64,000 nucleotides of DNA from Oikopleura dioica. Taxonomy: Eukaryota; Chordata; Appendicularia; Copelata; Oikopleuridae. Positions 10,736-22,142 of the stretch are shown here, piece by piece. Numbering within the stretch: the first letter of the stretch is position 1; each line of letters starts with the position of its first letter. Both the position numbers and the translations under genes were made by a program. The notes beneath the pieces were generated by a model. That model had not been told where the DNA came from. It worked only from the letters and a program-made list of their open reading frames with translations, and made no database searches. Location: contig OU015568.1 in NCBI GenBank assembly GCA_907165135.1, positions 1,372,501 to 1,436,500 of the forward strand, read 5' to 3'.

Positions 10736-12394
10736 ATGATTCTAGTCAAAGGAAAAGTCGTTGAATGCGTCGGCGACGAAATGATGGCAATTATTTGGGA
10801 GAAGATAAAGTACAAACTCATCCTGCCATATGTCGACTTTGGCAAGAACCTGGAGGTCTTTGACTTGACCTTAGAGAACAGAGTGATTTATGGGGATGAG
10901 ATTGTTCTCGATGCTGCAAAGGTGACCGCATCAATACTGTAACTATCAAGAAAATAAATGTTCAAGGCGATCAAAGAAGCAGGAGTTGGCATCAAATGTG
11001 CGACGATAACTCCCGATGAGAAAAAATGCGAAGAAATCGGCAAAGTGCTCCGCTCTCCGAATCATATTATTAGAGAATATCTCGGTGGCATCATTTTACG
11101 CGAGCCAGTGATCTGCGAAAATATTCCTAAAATCATCAAGAGTTGGGTCAACCCGATTTATATTGCAAGACATGCATATGCTGGAAATAAGGTACAAAGC
11201 CAAATGAGGAGTATTTCGATAGAATCAAAATATAATATATGATATATTATATATCCTTTAAAATTCGAGTTATCTTCATATTCAGGATGTTCATGAAATG
11301 TGCATCGAGGGAAAAGGTCAACTGAAGCTGAGTTTCGTGGATGAAATCAGCGGAGTTCAAACCGAAAAGGTAATCAAAGCCAGTTAATCTCGGCATTATA
11401 TAAACACTCGTCATTTCCGCTAAAAAGGACGAAATATACGTTCATCTCTAAGTCGCCCTAATCGCCTTAAGATCATCGCCGAAGAAACGAAAGATGGCGT
11501 TATTGGCGCGACTTTCATCGAAGAGTATGCGATCCGAGCATTTGCTCGGGGATCGATGGAGTTTGCTGTTGAAAAATGTCTTCCTCTCTTTCTATCGACG
11601 AAATCGACGATTTTGAAAAATTACGATGGGCTCTATCAGGTCTCATACGCGAAAAACAACGTCTTATAATACTCATTTTAGAGAGTATTCCAAGAAGTCT
11701 ATGAAAACGAGTTCAAAAGTCGATTCGAAGAACGCGGTATTTTCTACAACTTCATTTTGATCGATGCGATGGTTGCCAAAGCCATGAAGTCAAAAGGAGG
11801 ATTTGTCTGGGCGATGAAAAATTACGATGGGGATGTACAATCAGACTTCGTATCCCAAGGTTTGTAAAGATCTGGCAATCTAAACTTGAAACTCTTCAAG
11901 GATTTGGTTCGCTCGGACTAACATCATCATACTTGATGACAGACGACAAGAAGGTCATCCAGACTGAAGCTTGCCACGGAACTGTGAAAAATCATTTCAA
12001 AAAGTATCTCCGCGGAGAGCCAACGTCAACTAACCCTATCGGTAAAACTCTCTTTTTTTCACCATCAATTCCAACCTTCAATTCAAGCTTCAATCTTCGC
12101 CTGGACGAAAGCGCTGGCTCATCGAGGTCAACTCGACAAAAACGAAGAACTCGTTAAATTTACTGAAATTGTCGAAAAAGGTTGATGATCAAAATTGACC
12201 ACTGAAAGACTAAAACTTAAGTTTGTATTGCTACAATCGAATCTGGCTGCATGACGAAAGATCTCGCCGCCGCGCTGAAAAACAACGAATTCGAGTCCAT
12301 GACCGAGAACGACTACTTGACTACTTTCGAATTTCTCGACAAGATCGCGCAAAATTTGCGTTCCTGTATGATCCTTCCCAAAATGAACATTTAG
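10736..12394 (+). CDS. NADP-type isocitrate dehydrogenase, divergent
   Basis: Eight exons (10736-10921, 10967-11191, 11286-11369, 11472-11639, 11682-11859, 11901-12041, 12088-12180, 12222-12394) sum to 1248 nt, 415 residues, the usual length of the cytosolic dimeric enzyme. The family converts isocitrate to 2-oxoglutarate and CO2 with NADP. Conserved: [16 protein letters not shown] (the SxN..R substrate motif), the Arg of LREP, the Arg of ARHA, the Lys of LSTKST, LID, and YDGDVQSD with the metal-binding Asp residues. Changed: the block after ARHA reads YAGNKD where the family has HGDQYK, so the catalytic Tyr (139 in human IDH1) is Lys, and the NADP-phosphate Arg in HGTVTRH is Asn (HGTVKNH). 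No mitochondrial presequence is visible. It may be a weakly active or regulatory paralogue. Confidence 0.9.
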
Positions 12395-15186
12395 ATCCAT
12401 CTCTCTTTACAATAAATATAATTTCCCCTACCTTTGTTGTGTTTAACCGGATCATCCTTGTAGAGCACCGGGTCGGCCCGAAATTCAACAGCTTTCAGCG
12501 GCATCTTGCCAAACTCTTTCACAAAGAAGTTGATGCACTCTGATCGCTCGACCATATGTCCCGGGTCGACGGAAATGGAGACTTGCTGAGAGCACTCGGT
12601 GCACTTGAATTTCTTCCTCGGTGAGACTTTTAGAGGAGCTTTCGCGGTTTGATTAGCGATCACGAAATTCATCAGAATATCTTCGCAGTTCATGTGCTCA
12701 TCTACCCAGTTGACGATTTTAGCTAAAGCAGGATTTAGACGAGGTTAAATAGCGAGATCAAGCAAGAAGCCCTTTGATCAATTTTATTGCTATAGTCTAT
12801 AGCCTATAGAAAAAGCTCACCTGGTGTTTGATGATAGTACGCATGCGAAAAGTACTTGTGATAGAACGCAGCTCCAGTCAAAATCATACTGTTAGCATTT
12901 GTCCATTCACTTTCGTATTTCCAATTTTGCTTGTCTTCTTCCCACAGATGCAGTCTATTCGGATACCCGACCAGTCTGTCTGGATATTCTCGCCAGACCT
13001 GGTAGCTGAGAGGAAAATAAAGATGAGCTCTAGCGCGTTCTTTTCTTACCCAAATTGAATCTCATCCGCCGTCAACATTACAATATCGTCATCGATTGAG
13101 AGAACGCAGCTGGTTTCGATCTCGTCGTAAGGATAAAATCGATTCGAGAGGACGTTCTTCTTCGTCTGAATCACTCGAATCGGAATAGAAATTTGAGGAA
13201 AGGTAGAGGCAAGAGGCGGTGCCTTCGATTGATTGTTCCAGATCACGAGTACTTTTTTCAGCCCCGGTGCCTTGGCGACGGACTCGATGACCCGGTACAG
13301 TGATTCGACTCGATCGTAGGCCAAGATCACTGCCGTAAAGCCTTCGTCTGGCGCTAGAATAGATATCGTTAGGTATTATCATCACTTTGGGACGATTTCT
13401 TAAGGGGCGGGTCGACGAGAATCGGAATTTTTAAACCAATTTTCCCGAAAAACCCGATTCTGTAAACATATTTTGACTTATCAGGTGAGAACAGAAGGGT
13501 ATTTAGAAGACAGCGGCAACGAGTTTCACGAGTTTTTGCAGGAATTTCGTGCACTTCATTACCAAATGTGGCATAAAAAAAATAGCGAAAAAATCGCTAA
13601 ATTGCCAAAATTGCGATTTGGGGTCCACTTTGAGACACGATTACGCCCATTTTTTCTGGACAAAATTTTTTCTAGTTTTCGCCGCTGTATTTTTCAAACC
13701 CTTTTCTACTCACCTGACCAATCAGAATTTTTCATTCAAAGCTAGTTTTCCCGGAATTTTGGTTTAAAAAATCCCGATTCTCGTCGACCTCCCCCTTAAG
13801 TCGTAGAATGTGCTCCTAGTATGACTTCCTAGTAGGAAGTTCCTACCTATTCTGTTAAGAAACAGCGGCGACTGAACTCCTCTTATCGGTCCATTCCAAA
13901 AGTCAACACCGTGGACCTTATGCGGAAAGAGTCGATCATGGAGATGCCCCAGAAACCCTTCGAAAACAGCGCCCATGGAAGAAAAGAACTTGTCAAAAGT
14001 CCAGATGCCGCGTTCTCGAGCTCGAATGAGGTCTTCCTTTGGAAACTTTTGAATGAAATCGGCGATTTTATGCATGTCAGAAGGTCGGAAAGTGGTCGAG
14101 AATTCATTCCAGTCAATTTTTTCTACGAAAAGCTCTTGTTGAATCGTCGAAAAAAAATCGAAAAGTACCTTGAAATGGAAGCTGTAACGAGTATTTTCCA
14201 ACGATAATCGGGTAGCAGCCGGTTCCAAGAGCAGCGGCAAGCATTTTGTTCTGGAAACCAAATTTTGCCGAGTAAGAAACAAGACAGAATTTCGCCTTCT
14301 TCATCGAAAGAGGAATTTCAAAAGATTCACCGGTTATTGAGCAGTATGAGTCGGCAGATCCGCATTTGTTCAGTTTCAGCTGGCTGAGACCAGAAATTGA
14401 TCTGAGGCCGGTTTCAATCGAGGCTAGATTAATCGTCATCAGAAGTTGCTAAAAGAAGAACTCACATTCGAAGGGACCGAGAGAAATCAGATCATATGTT
14501 CGCTCTTCTTCGAAAAAATCTTCAGACAAATCCACGATCGGACGAAGGAAATGTGAATAGAAAGAGATCGGAATGTCGAATCCATGTCGAACCGTAAAAT
14601 CGGTCAATGTCGAGGTCGCCACGAGCGCCTCTCCGGTCTCCAGCTCGAAGTCTTTGACACTGTGACTCGAGAAGATCACCCAGTTTTTCCCGCCATTCCA
14701 GTAGGGCAAGTTCTTCAGAACAGCAGATGCTTTTTGAATGTTTTCGACGCGAGAAAGGGAGAGAAAATCGATTGGCGGAAGTCGTACACAAGCAGTTTCA
14801 GCGTTGTTAGTGTAATACTCGGATTCGGCCACCCATTTGTAAAGCGAGTAGAATTCGCGCGAAATATCCGGCGTTACCTTCTTCTTTCCGCCATCGTGAA
14901 AGTGTTGAAGAGGAGGAGCATAAACAGTCAGCTTTGTACAGTTGAAGATATCCCAGCAGTTCGACCAACGACAGTCGGAATCGAACGGATCCGTGTCGAC
15001 CAGATTTTCAACCTTTAGAAGAGGGAGAGAACTCAGCCGATCAAGTCGAAGGTTTTGGTAGTTGGTCTTCGGAGGAGCAGTTGCCCAGAGATAGATGGAG
15101 ACCAATACGAAGGAGTAGAAAAAGGTCGACTTCCATCGCTGGAAGAACTCGGCCAGGGAGCTGGACTCCTTCTTTTCTTTGTGCAT
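12391..15186 (-). CDS. EXT2: Exostosin-2 heparan sulfate polymerase subunit
   Basis: Six exons (15186-14466, 14423-14169, 14134-13847, 13353-13050, 13005-12821, 12722-12391) sum to 2085 nt, 694 residues (human 718). EXT2 works with EXT1 in the Golgi to polymerise heparan sulfate. Seen: a short cytoplasmic tail and one N-terminal membrane anchor ([13 protein letters not shown]), an exostosin GT47 domain, then a GT64 domain. The GT64 domain has the metal-binding DDD of [12 protein letters not shown] near residue 505 and the conserved stretches [11 protein letters not shown] and [10 protein letters not shown]. The last residues after VLYKDD differ from vertebrates. Its TAA stop overlaps the TAG of the convergent dehydrogenase by two bases. 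The intron at 13354-13846 holds a TTAA-flanked element. The ADP/ATP carrier lies upstream on the same strand. Confidence 0.95.
12411..12416 (+). terminator. Polyadenylation signal of the dehydrogenase gene
   Basis: AATAAA 16 nt past the dehydrogenase stop codon. It lies inside the last coding exon of EXT2 on the other strand, so the two mRNAs must overlap tail to tail. Confidence 0.6.
13404..13795. mobile_element. TTAA-flanked element in EXT2 intron
   Basis: A 392-bp insertion flanked by TTAA (13400-13403 and 13796-13799), with inverted ends GGGGCGGGTCGACGAGAATC and GATTCTCGTCGACCTCCCCC. It fills most of the 493-nt intron between EXT2 exons 3 and 4, whose neighbours are only tens of nt long. 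No coding capacity. Confidence 0.75.
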
Positions 15187-15796
15187 TTTTCACCGTTTCT
15201 GTCGACTTACGATTTCATGTCTAGAGTAAGATACAGATAAGCTTCAATTTTGAAGAACTTGGATAAACTCTCACAGAACAGCACAGTACAGCGAGGAAGC
15301 CGCTCGCGTATTTTTAGTCTCTTATACAGATTTATCAAGAGCTGATAATTCTCGCTTATTATAATCACGTTGTCTTGATATAAAATCTACCGATAGCTAA
15401 CCTGCCAAATAAAACCTGCAAGAAATGAGTACAAAAGACAAAATCTATGAAAAAACTCTTGTTCAGCTTTTTTCATAATTGTTTTACGATTTTTTTGATG
15501 GATGGTCGAGCATTGACAAGTTTTATTCACGTTTTAGGGTCTCTCGCTTGCCCAAAAAAGGAGCTCGCTCGAGATAATAAATAGGGGGATCCGGATCGCA
15601 AAGGGTTAACTTCGAAGTTGCCCCGTTACGGGCAGTACAGGAGAGAAGGAGAGATGACAAGTAGTTGTAGTTTAAACACAAGTAATAAAAATTAACGTAC
15701 AATTTGAGACAGAATTATGCCTAAATTATAGTAGTTTTAATTAGTTACTGGAATGCATCCTTTTTGATACAGTTCCTCGTTCTCTTCCTGGAGAAT
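15187..15796. other. Gap upstream of EXT2
   Basis: 610 bp between the 3' end of the ADP/ATP carrier and the EXT2 start, both minus-strand. It should hold the carrier 3'UTR and the EXT2 promoter. I see no clear repeat or RNA gene. Confidence 0.4.
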
Positions 15797-16950
15797 TTAA
15801 GAAGTTCGCATGTCAATGTAGGCCTTCTTGACGACATCGAAACCAGAAAGAACACCAGCTCCAGCAATACCTGGGGAAGAGAGGGATTAGCGGGTTAAAA
15901 GAAGGGATAGAGCTTACCTCGGAGGATGTTAGCGCCAGCACCCTTCATGAGGGACATGAAGCCTTCGTTCTTGATGACCTGCATACCGCAGTCAAGGGAG
16001 GATTTGTAGTGGACACCAGTTCCAGAGGTCATCATCATTCGACGTCGGACGGTATCGATGGGGTAGGAGGCGAGGCCAGAGACGACGGTGACGGCTAAGG
16101 GTTAAATGTTAACCTAGGAAGGGATGACTGTTGGCTTACCCCATCCGAGGAGGAAGGAGACGATGAAGGAGGCATCAGGTCCGAGGAAGATGGGCTTGAT
16201 GGTATCGTAAAGACCGAAGTAGAGACCTAGATTAGAAGGGATGAGGAAAAGTGGAGGAATGGATGAGCGTTACCTCGGTAGATGAAGATACCGACGCAGG
16301 AGATGGCGAAACCTCGGTAGAGACCGGCAATACCGTCGGAGGCGATGGTCTTCTTGTAGACATCGATGAGACCGTTGTACTGTCGCTTACCGTCCTTGCC
16401 TGAAGATGAAAGATTAACAAAGCGCCTTCGGAGTGAAGAGAGGGGGCGAACAAAAGGCTATAGCATATGCTTACCCTTGGCGTCGTTGGCGAGTCGGGTT
16501 CGGGCGTAGTCGAGGGAGTAGACGACGGTGAGGGACATGGAACCAGCGAAACCACCGGAGGCGATGTTGGTGGCGAACTTGACGGCGTTGCTGGCGTCCT
16601 TGGAGGTGGCGAAGAGAGCCTTGATCTGTCCCTTGAAGGCGAAGTTGAGGGCCTGGGTGGGGAAGTATCTGAGAAGACCGTTAGTCTGAGTCTGAAGGAA
16701 TCCGAGCTTACCGGAGGACGTTGGCAAGGTTTCCTCGCCAGAAGGATCCGACACCTTCAGAAGCCATGGTTCGTCGGGTGCAGTCGACAATACCGGTGTA
16801 TCGTCGGTCAAGGACGCCCTGCTTGATCATCTCATCCTGGTTCTGGACGAGGAGCTTGACTCGCTCGATGGGGGCGGCGGCGGTCTTGGAGACACCAGCG
16901 GCAACGCCAGAGAGCATGAACTCTTCGAAGAAGTTAAGCTTCTTGGCCAT
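15797..16950 (-). CDS. Mitochondrial ADP/ATP carrier
   Basis: Six exons (16950-16712, 16668-16475, 16399-16274, 16226-16140, 16094-15918, 15870-15797) sum to 897 nt, 298 residues, the usual length. It exchanges cytosolic ADP for matrix ATP across the inner mitochondrial membrane (SLC25 family). Seen: the opening [20 protein letters not shown] with the first carrier repeat and PIERVK (PxE/DxxK/R), and the diagnostic RRRMMM motif near residue 235. The tail [20 protein letters not shown] closes the third repeat. GC-rich codon choice (many CTC, GTC, AAG) marks it as highly expressed relative to its neighbours. Orthologous to the SLC25A4/5/6 group; which member cannot be told. Confidence 0.97.
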
Positions 16951-17046
16951 GGCTAAAGCGGTTTCAATCTGAAAAAAGAACGAACGGTTAGAAAAAGCTT
17001 GAAAAAAATAATTTCGGAAAGAAAAAAGGAAAAAAAAGAGAAAAAG

Positions 17047-17170
17047 AAAGCCGCTTGCGGCTTCCAACTCAAATGATAAGGTCATATTCTGTTTGGTCCT
17101 CTTTTAGCTCAATTTGAGCTGTTCAAAGAAGAATAGAAATAATTTTGACTCGAAAGCCGCAAGCGGCTTT
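17047..17170. repeat. Small hairpin repeat, GCCGC family copy 1
   Basis: Two copies of AAAGCCGC-TT/AA-GCGGCTT near-palindromes bracket about 95 bp in inverted orientation. The same palindrome pair recurs at 60464-60554 and in decayed form near 62213-62270. It lies in the region upstream of the ADP/ATP carrier start. Probably a short inverted-repeat transposon family. Confidence 0.55.
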
Positions 17171-18171
17171 TTCGCCTTGGTAAGAACCTTTCAAATCATT
17201 TGAGCCGTAAAAGTGCCATTTCTCGAGTCGTTAAAAGGTCGATTTCTATTGATAAAGTTCGTTTCTCTAAGTTTTGAAAAATATTAAGTTAGCTTACCCC
17301 TGATCAACGCTCGACAAGAACTGAAGCTCAAAGGGGTAGGCCATGTTTTTATTTCTCAAAATAGGTGCAAAGAAGGAGGCACAGATTACTATCTCTCGCT
17401 CAGTAATACAGTAAGAAAAACACTTCTGTCTAAAAGTAGGACGCTTTGCAAAACGCGTAGGCGTTAATTTCTGCCTTATTTGGGCACGCATTATTATGTA
17501 ACTTGGTCAACACGCCGGGGCGACCCAAACCGGCTACAGCTCAAGGAATTTGAATTCTGATTGGTTACATAACTAGAAAATATAAAAAGGTTAAAATTCG
17601 ACCTCTCTAAATGTTCTCTCAAGGCGAATGAGGGGAAAGTGGTTTGGAACGAATTTTTTGGTGAGGAAAGAGCGCCAAATCTGAAGATGAAATGATAAAA
17701 ATGAAATTTCTAACTGAAAATGCTCTTTTTTGGATTTTTATTAAATTTTCAAATCTGTCAAGTTTAATCATCCGTTGACTCAAAAATAACACTTTTACGT
17801 CTCTGGTCATAATCTCTTGTAAAAATCTGAAGATTCTCTGACGGTTACTTGGGCGCTGCACTATTTGTGAAGAAATTGGAGCTTTAGCCAATCAGCGCTT
17901 CAAGCCGCCGCATTCTGACGAACCGGGACGTGGCAACGGACGCTCAGACTGCTCCACTCGCAAAATTCGCGCGTTATGTAACTTCCATCCTTTTCGCTGG
18001 AACGGGGTCTTTCAGGGACGAGTTACAGTTTTCTTATATAAATACCAATCAGGGCTTTGAGATAAATGTGACTTTTGAAGAAACTTGAAAATCTCCAAAA
18101 TGAAACTAGCGAATTTCTCAAGAATGTCCCTAGTTTGGCGTATTTTTCGCTCAAGGGGATCTCTGTTTTAA
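17171..18171. other. Gap with no recognised gene
   Basis: About 1 kb between the carrier promoter side and a TTAA element. Open frames (17294-17491, 17619-17891) are AT-rich and unsupported. No RNA gene seen. Confidence 0.4.
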
Positions 18172-18450
18172 CCCTACGCCGCCAAATGTGCCATATATGG
18201 CACAAGGGCTTTCCAAAACCCATTTTTCTCTCCGTCATCATTTCGGGTTCTTCCATTTTTACTCATTTTCGGGCAATAGTCTGGGCTTGGGTTTGGGTTC
18301 ATTTTTGAGCTCGGGTTCTGGTTCGTGTTCGGATCTTGGTTAAGGTTCGGGTTCGGCGATTATATGGGGCCTAGGACGACGGAAAAGATGATGTGCCATA
18401 TATGGCACATTTGGCGGCGGGGGGTGAAATTTTAGTTTGGCGGCGTAAGG
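18172..18450. mobile_element. TTAA-flanked element with two CArG palindromes
   Basis: A 279-bp element flanked by TTAA (18168-18171 and 18451-18454). The inverted ends are CCCTACGCCGCC and GGCGGCGTAAGG; ends starting CCC beside TTAA match the piggyBac pattern. Just inside each end sits TGTGCCATATATGGCACA, holding CCATATATGG at 18191-18200 and 18396-18405. A second, outer inverted pair (CAAGGGGATCTC and GAGATTCCCTTG) surrounds it. It lies about 300 bp upstream of MTHFS. Confidence 0.75.
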
Positions 18451-18750
18451 TTAACGGATTTTGAGGTCCCGGACTTTGTTAGTCTAAAATCCGTTAAAAA
18501 AGAGATTCCCTTGGGGGACTATCAAAATTTGTCGATTTTAATGGGTACCCTATTTTACGCATTATTCTGATTATTCATCATATTCTCAGTCTCTTTCTAT
18601 CTTCATTCATTTTCATGACCCTAAGAGTAATTCTAGGAAATGTTTCTAGAAAAAAAAACTCAAATTTCCTTGCGTTCTCTCAAGCAGAAAAAAGCTGCCA
18701 CACCCAAAAACACTCAGACTCTTTTTGGCTCTTCAATTTCAACAATAAAA

Positions 18751-19490
18751 ATGTCGAAAAAAGAGATTCGCAAGTTGGTCAAGCAGTTGTTGTCAAAAAG
18801 CTCGGATTTGCCTCTTCAAGGTGAATTTCTTGTTTCGTCGGTTCAAAATAGGGAAGAATGGAAAGTCGCGAATGTGGTGGCCATGTATTTGCCGCTCAAA
18901 GATGAGCCAAATATTGATGAGCTCATTCTCCAAGGACAAAGATTTTGGGCTCAACTTTCCTTTTCAAGTTTTGGTTTGAAAACTTTTTGCGCATAATACA
19001 ATTTGCCCTAGTCTAGGGCCCCTAGAATTCATTGAGCTTCGCATTAAATATGAGATTTCTCAAAACAGGACTCCAAGTAATCGTAATTATTTCCTGAATC
19101 TTGACTTAGAACTGGAAAAACAATATGTGTGCCAAAATACTATCCGACCGGTGAAATGCATTTCGTTAAGCTCCAAACTCCCCTACAAAGCTTGCCAAAA
19201 GACAAGTATGGCATCAGAACTGAGCCAAACGATGAAACTATCGACGAATTCGAGTTGATGATCGTCCCCGGCAGAGCTTTCACTTCCTGTGGAAAGCGCT
19301 GTGGAAGAGGAGGAGGTTTGGAGTTCAATGAATTTCATAGAAAAAGTTGCGTTTAGGTTATTACGATCGATTTATGGAGAAGAATGCATGTCCGAAAATC
19401 GCTCTGGCTTTCGCGGAGCAGATCTTTGATGATATTCCAACAGAAGAGCATGATCAGAAGGTCGATTTAGTTGTGTTCAAGCCCAAATAA
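18751..19490 (+). CDS. MTHFS: 5-formyltetrahydrofolate cyclo-ligase
   Basis: Three exons (18751-18941, 19110-19315, 19357-19490) sum to 531 nt, 176 residues, somewhat short of the vertebrate enzyme. It converts 5-formyl-THF to 5,10-methenyl-THF using ATP in one-carbon metabolism. Seen: VVAMYLPLKDEPNIDELILQ (the substrate-side helix), GKTICVPKYYPTGEMHFVKL, and the C-terminal ATP-phosphate motif GRGGGYYDRFMEKN matching the family GRGKGYYD. The first exon junction was placed by ungapped alignment of DELILQGQR/TGKTICVP to the human protein; no GT donor exists in the required phase, so the first intron looks non-canonical (AT-AG as placed). Start chosen at the ATG preceded by AATAAAA. Confidence 0.85.
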
Positions 19491-19629
19491 ATTTCTAATA
19501 AAAGCTTCAATCAAGTATTTATGAAGATTTGGGTATCTTCCAAGCAATCTAGTGCATAGAGGTGATGCATTTATTGACTCTGTTAGATGTTAGAAATGTG
19601 GAACCAGCATATAGCAGGGAGTTCTTTAG

Positions 19630-21620
19630 TTAGTTGTAGATTTTCTTGACATCATCGTTTGGTCTTTCGCCGAGAATGATGTACCTAAAATAAGGGAGTC
19701 TTAACCTAATTTGGCTAATTCGCAGCTTACATTTCTTCGCGGATATCTTCAGTTTCAGTCCAAGTTCCTTTCATATCACAGGGTTTTTGACCCTCGTCAT
19801 TCGTGCACTAGAATTACAGTTATTGAATTTCAGTGCTTTCTGTTCAGCTGTGAGTGTAGATTCTACACTGTAGAATTTTACCTTTGGATGAATTCCAGCA
19901 GCGATTAAAAGTCTGGCAGTGGGTCTTGGATCCCAGCAGGGGATATCCTCCTGTTATCAGTATTGCTCAAATTGCTCCCATTTTAATTGATAGCACTGCT
20001 AATTGAGCATCACGTGCCTGGAGAAGCATATGAAGGAGACTATTGCCTGGTCCTGATAGCACTTTTGTATCAGCGCCAGCGGAAATCCAACTTTTGTGTT
20101 GAAAATCTCACGTTTTTTTCTTGAGAATTTTTATTGTATTATTTAGTTTTGAGAAAGTTCTTTCGGTTTTATTCGGAGATTTCAATACCTTTGAAAGCGG
20201 ATACGCAGGCAGCAGGATCCTTTCGAGTTAAAATCGCCTCCTGAATGGGAGTGAAACCTTATCCGCGATTCGGAACCCCTTTTTTCAAAAGTTTTGGCAC
20301 GTTAAGGATTTCCTGAGGGAAATCCCCTGACACTGACCGATCCAATTTTAACTGGACAGAAAACGTGTGAAATGGAATACAGACAAGATTCAACAGAGGA
20401 ACTCGTCTGCCCGGCATTTTTCGAAAAGTTCGTTCGCGATTCCTGAATGGCATTTTGTATTGATCTCGCCGCCGAATTTCTTAAGGGTATCCAACGTAGC
20501 TCGGACGAGAGGAGCTGGTGATTCCCGAGCAACTCGGCCAAAGACCGTGTATCCGGCGGGGTCGAATTCATTGGCGGTAACCATGGGTTTTCCACGCCGC
20601 GTTTTCTTGAGAATTTCTTCGACCAAATTGGCTTTGCCTTGGCCGGCGCATTCCATCAGCTGTTGGAGAGGGGTTCCTTAAATTTCGCTCGGAAATTAAA
20701 GGAGAAAGATGGTAAATTCTTCTTGTTGGGAGGATTCTGTACCTGTGAGAACCATTTTCTGCGAAGGTGTTTTCTCTTTTTTACACTTGAGGACTGGGCG
20801 AGAACCTCAATCAGGGGCCAGCTTATCGCCCATGCAATGATTTTGGGAGGTACTCATGTATTCAGTCTTCTGGCGTCTTTCAAGGCCATTCATCCCTTTC
20901 ACGTGACCTCGCTTTTCGCACCTTTTCAAGCCGATTTTGAACCGAATAGGCAGTACCTTTTTAGTCTTTCATAAGAAGCTTAAATTTCTCAAAGTCGTTG
21001 AAAGCGCCGATTATACTTTTGAACTGTGTCATTAGAAATTCGAGACAAAGTTCAGAAAATCCGGCTAAAAGACCTTTTAGGAATTATAATGACGTGTCGT
21101 TGAAAGAAAGGGTCACTGAACCTAGGCTTAATTTGAGGACTTGAGCCCTCGCTCGCTTTAAAATTAGAACATTCAGCTAAAACAGATGGCAGGGTGAGAT
21201 CAATTCTAGAGCTTGTTGAAAGCGTGGCGGATAAACCGAAGTATTCGGTGGGTAAACTTTTAGGCCTCTATTACTCGGCTATATGATCACGGACAAGCCC
21301 AGCTTCAAGATCAATTTGATAATCTTAGAATGCTTTTCAGTTTAAGCCTTCTCTCTCTGTAGGTTTTCTTTTCACCTGTGAACTTCACGGTTGAAAGAAT
21401 CGCTATTAACAAAACTACTGCACTGAAAAACTGCGACAACGGAACAATGAAACAAATTGCAACATGAAAATAATCCAACTAGCGTCAACTTCAAAGCCCT
21501 TTTTGTTATTCGAAGCATTAGTAACCCTTCCCCTTCCGTTTCGTCAAGATAAACACTTACTTGTTCTGATCGTCTTTTGCGCTTATCAAAGATTTGTGTT
21601 TTAGAAAGCGGAGTCGACAT
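19630..21620 (-). CDS. Ankyrin-repeat protein, possibly disrupted
   Basis: Several minus-strand exons carry ankyrin-type helices: GKANLVEEILKKT, NVPKLLKKGVPN then GFTPIQEAI, GADTKVLSG then LLHMLLQARDAQLA, and PTARLLIAAGIHPK. The last two exons read DEGQKPCDMKGTWTETED/IREEMYIILGERPNDD and end at 19630. The first exon probably starts at 21620 (MSTPLSKTQIFDK, then a GT donor). A GT-AG intron of 46 nt separates DAQLA from EDIPCWDPRPTA. Internal exon borders between 20700 and 21400 are unclear to me. An in-frame TAA interrupts one repeat at 20259-20261. Role unknown; ankyrin repeats bind partner proteins. Confidence 0.5.
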
Positions 21621-22142
21621 TCTAAGTCTAATCCTCTCGGAAGTTCCCCTCTTCTCGCACACGTTCGCTCGACTTGACCTCAATAATCCGCCGAGAAAAC
21701 TCAACAACGAGTTCAAACCTGAAAATGCGCGAAATGCTTTCCTAAAACGTGTCTAGGTCCTTTGAGATGCACTTTTGTCTACGAACTTTGAAAACGGGAT
21801 GCCACTTGTTTTCTTAGAGTCGGATTAAATCTAAGCTAGCCACGAGATAGATTGCGCCCTGCACTCATTATCTAAGTCTTGTCCTTTCTATACTATTTGT
21901 CCGGATTTTCCGGGGATAGGATGATTTGTCCGTTTTAGTTTATAATCTTCCCTTTCTACCCAATTTGGCAATTAGATCTTTTCCGCCTTACTTAATTATC
22001 ACGCTGCGGGATATGTTGCCACGCTTCCTGTGGGAGTTTAACGAAGCAAAATCAGGTCAAAATGTTCAATATTTGTCAGGGTTTCTCGTATATAAGCAGA
22101 ACAGTTCCATCGTTAACCATTTCAGAATTTCTTTTTATAAAT
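21621..22142. other. Gap upstream of the intronless orphan
   Basis: AT-rich; it should contain the promoters of the diverging ankyrin gene and orphan gene. An ATG at 22062 is in frame with the orphan, but the stretch between looks like leader sequence, so the start was put at 22143. Confidence 0.4.

Noticed and set aside
18075-18308. Frames on both strands through the TTAA element upstream of MTHFS
   Set aside because: They run through palindromic transposon ends and lack any protein-like conservation.
19900-20060. Apparent stops and frameshift in the 3' part of the ankyrin gene
   Set aside because: They disappear when a 46-nt GT-AG intron between DAQLA and EDIPCW is removed.
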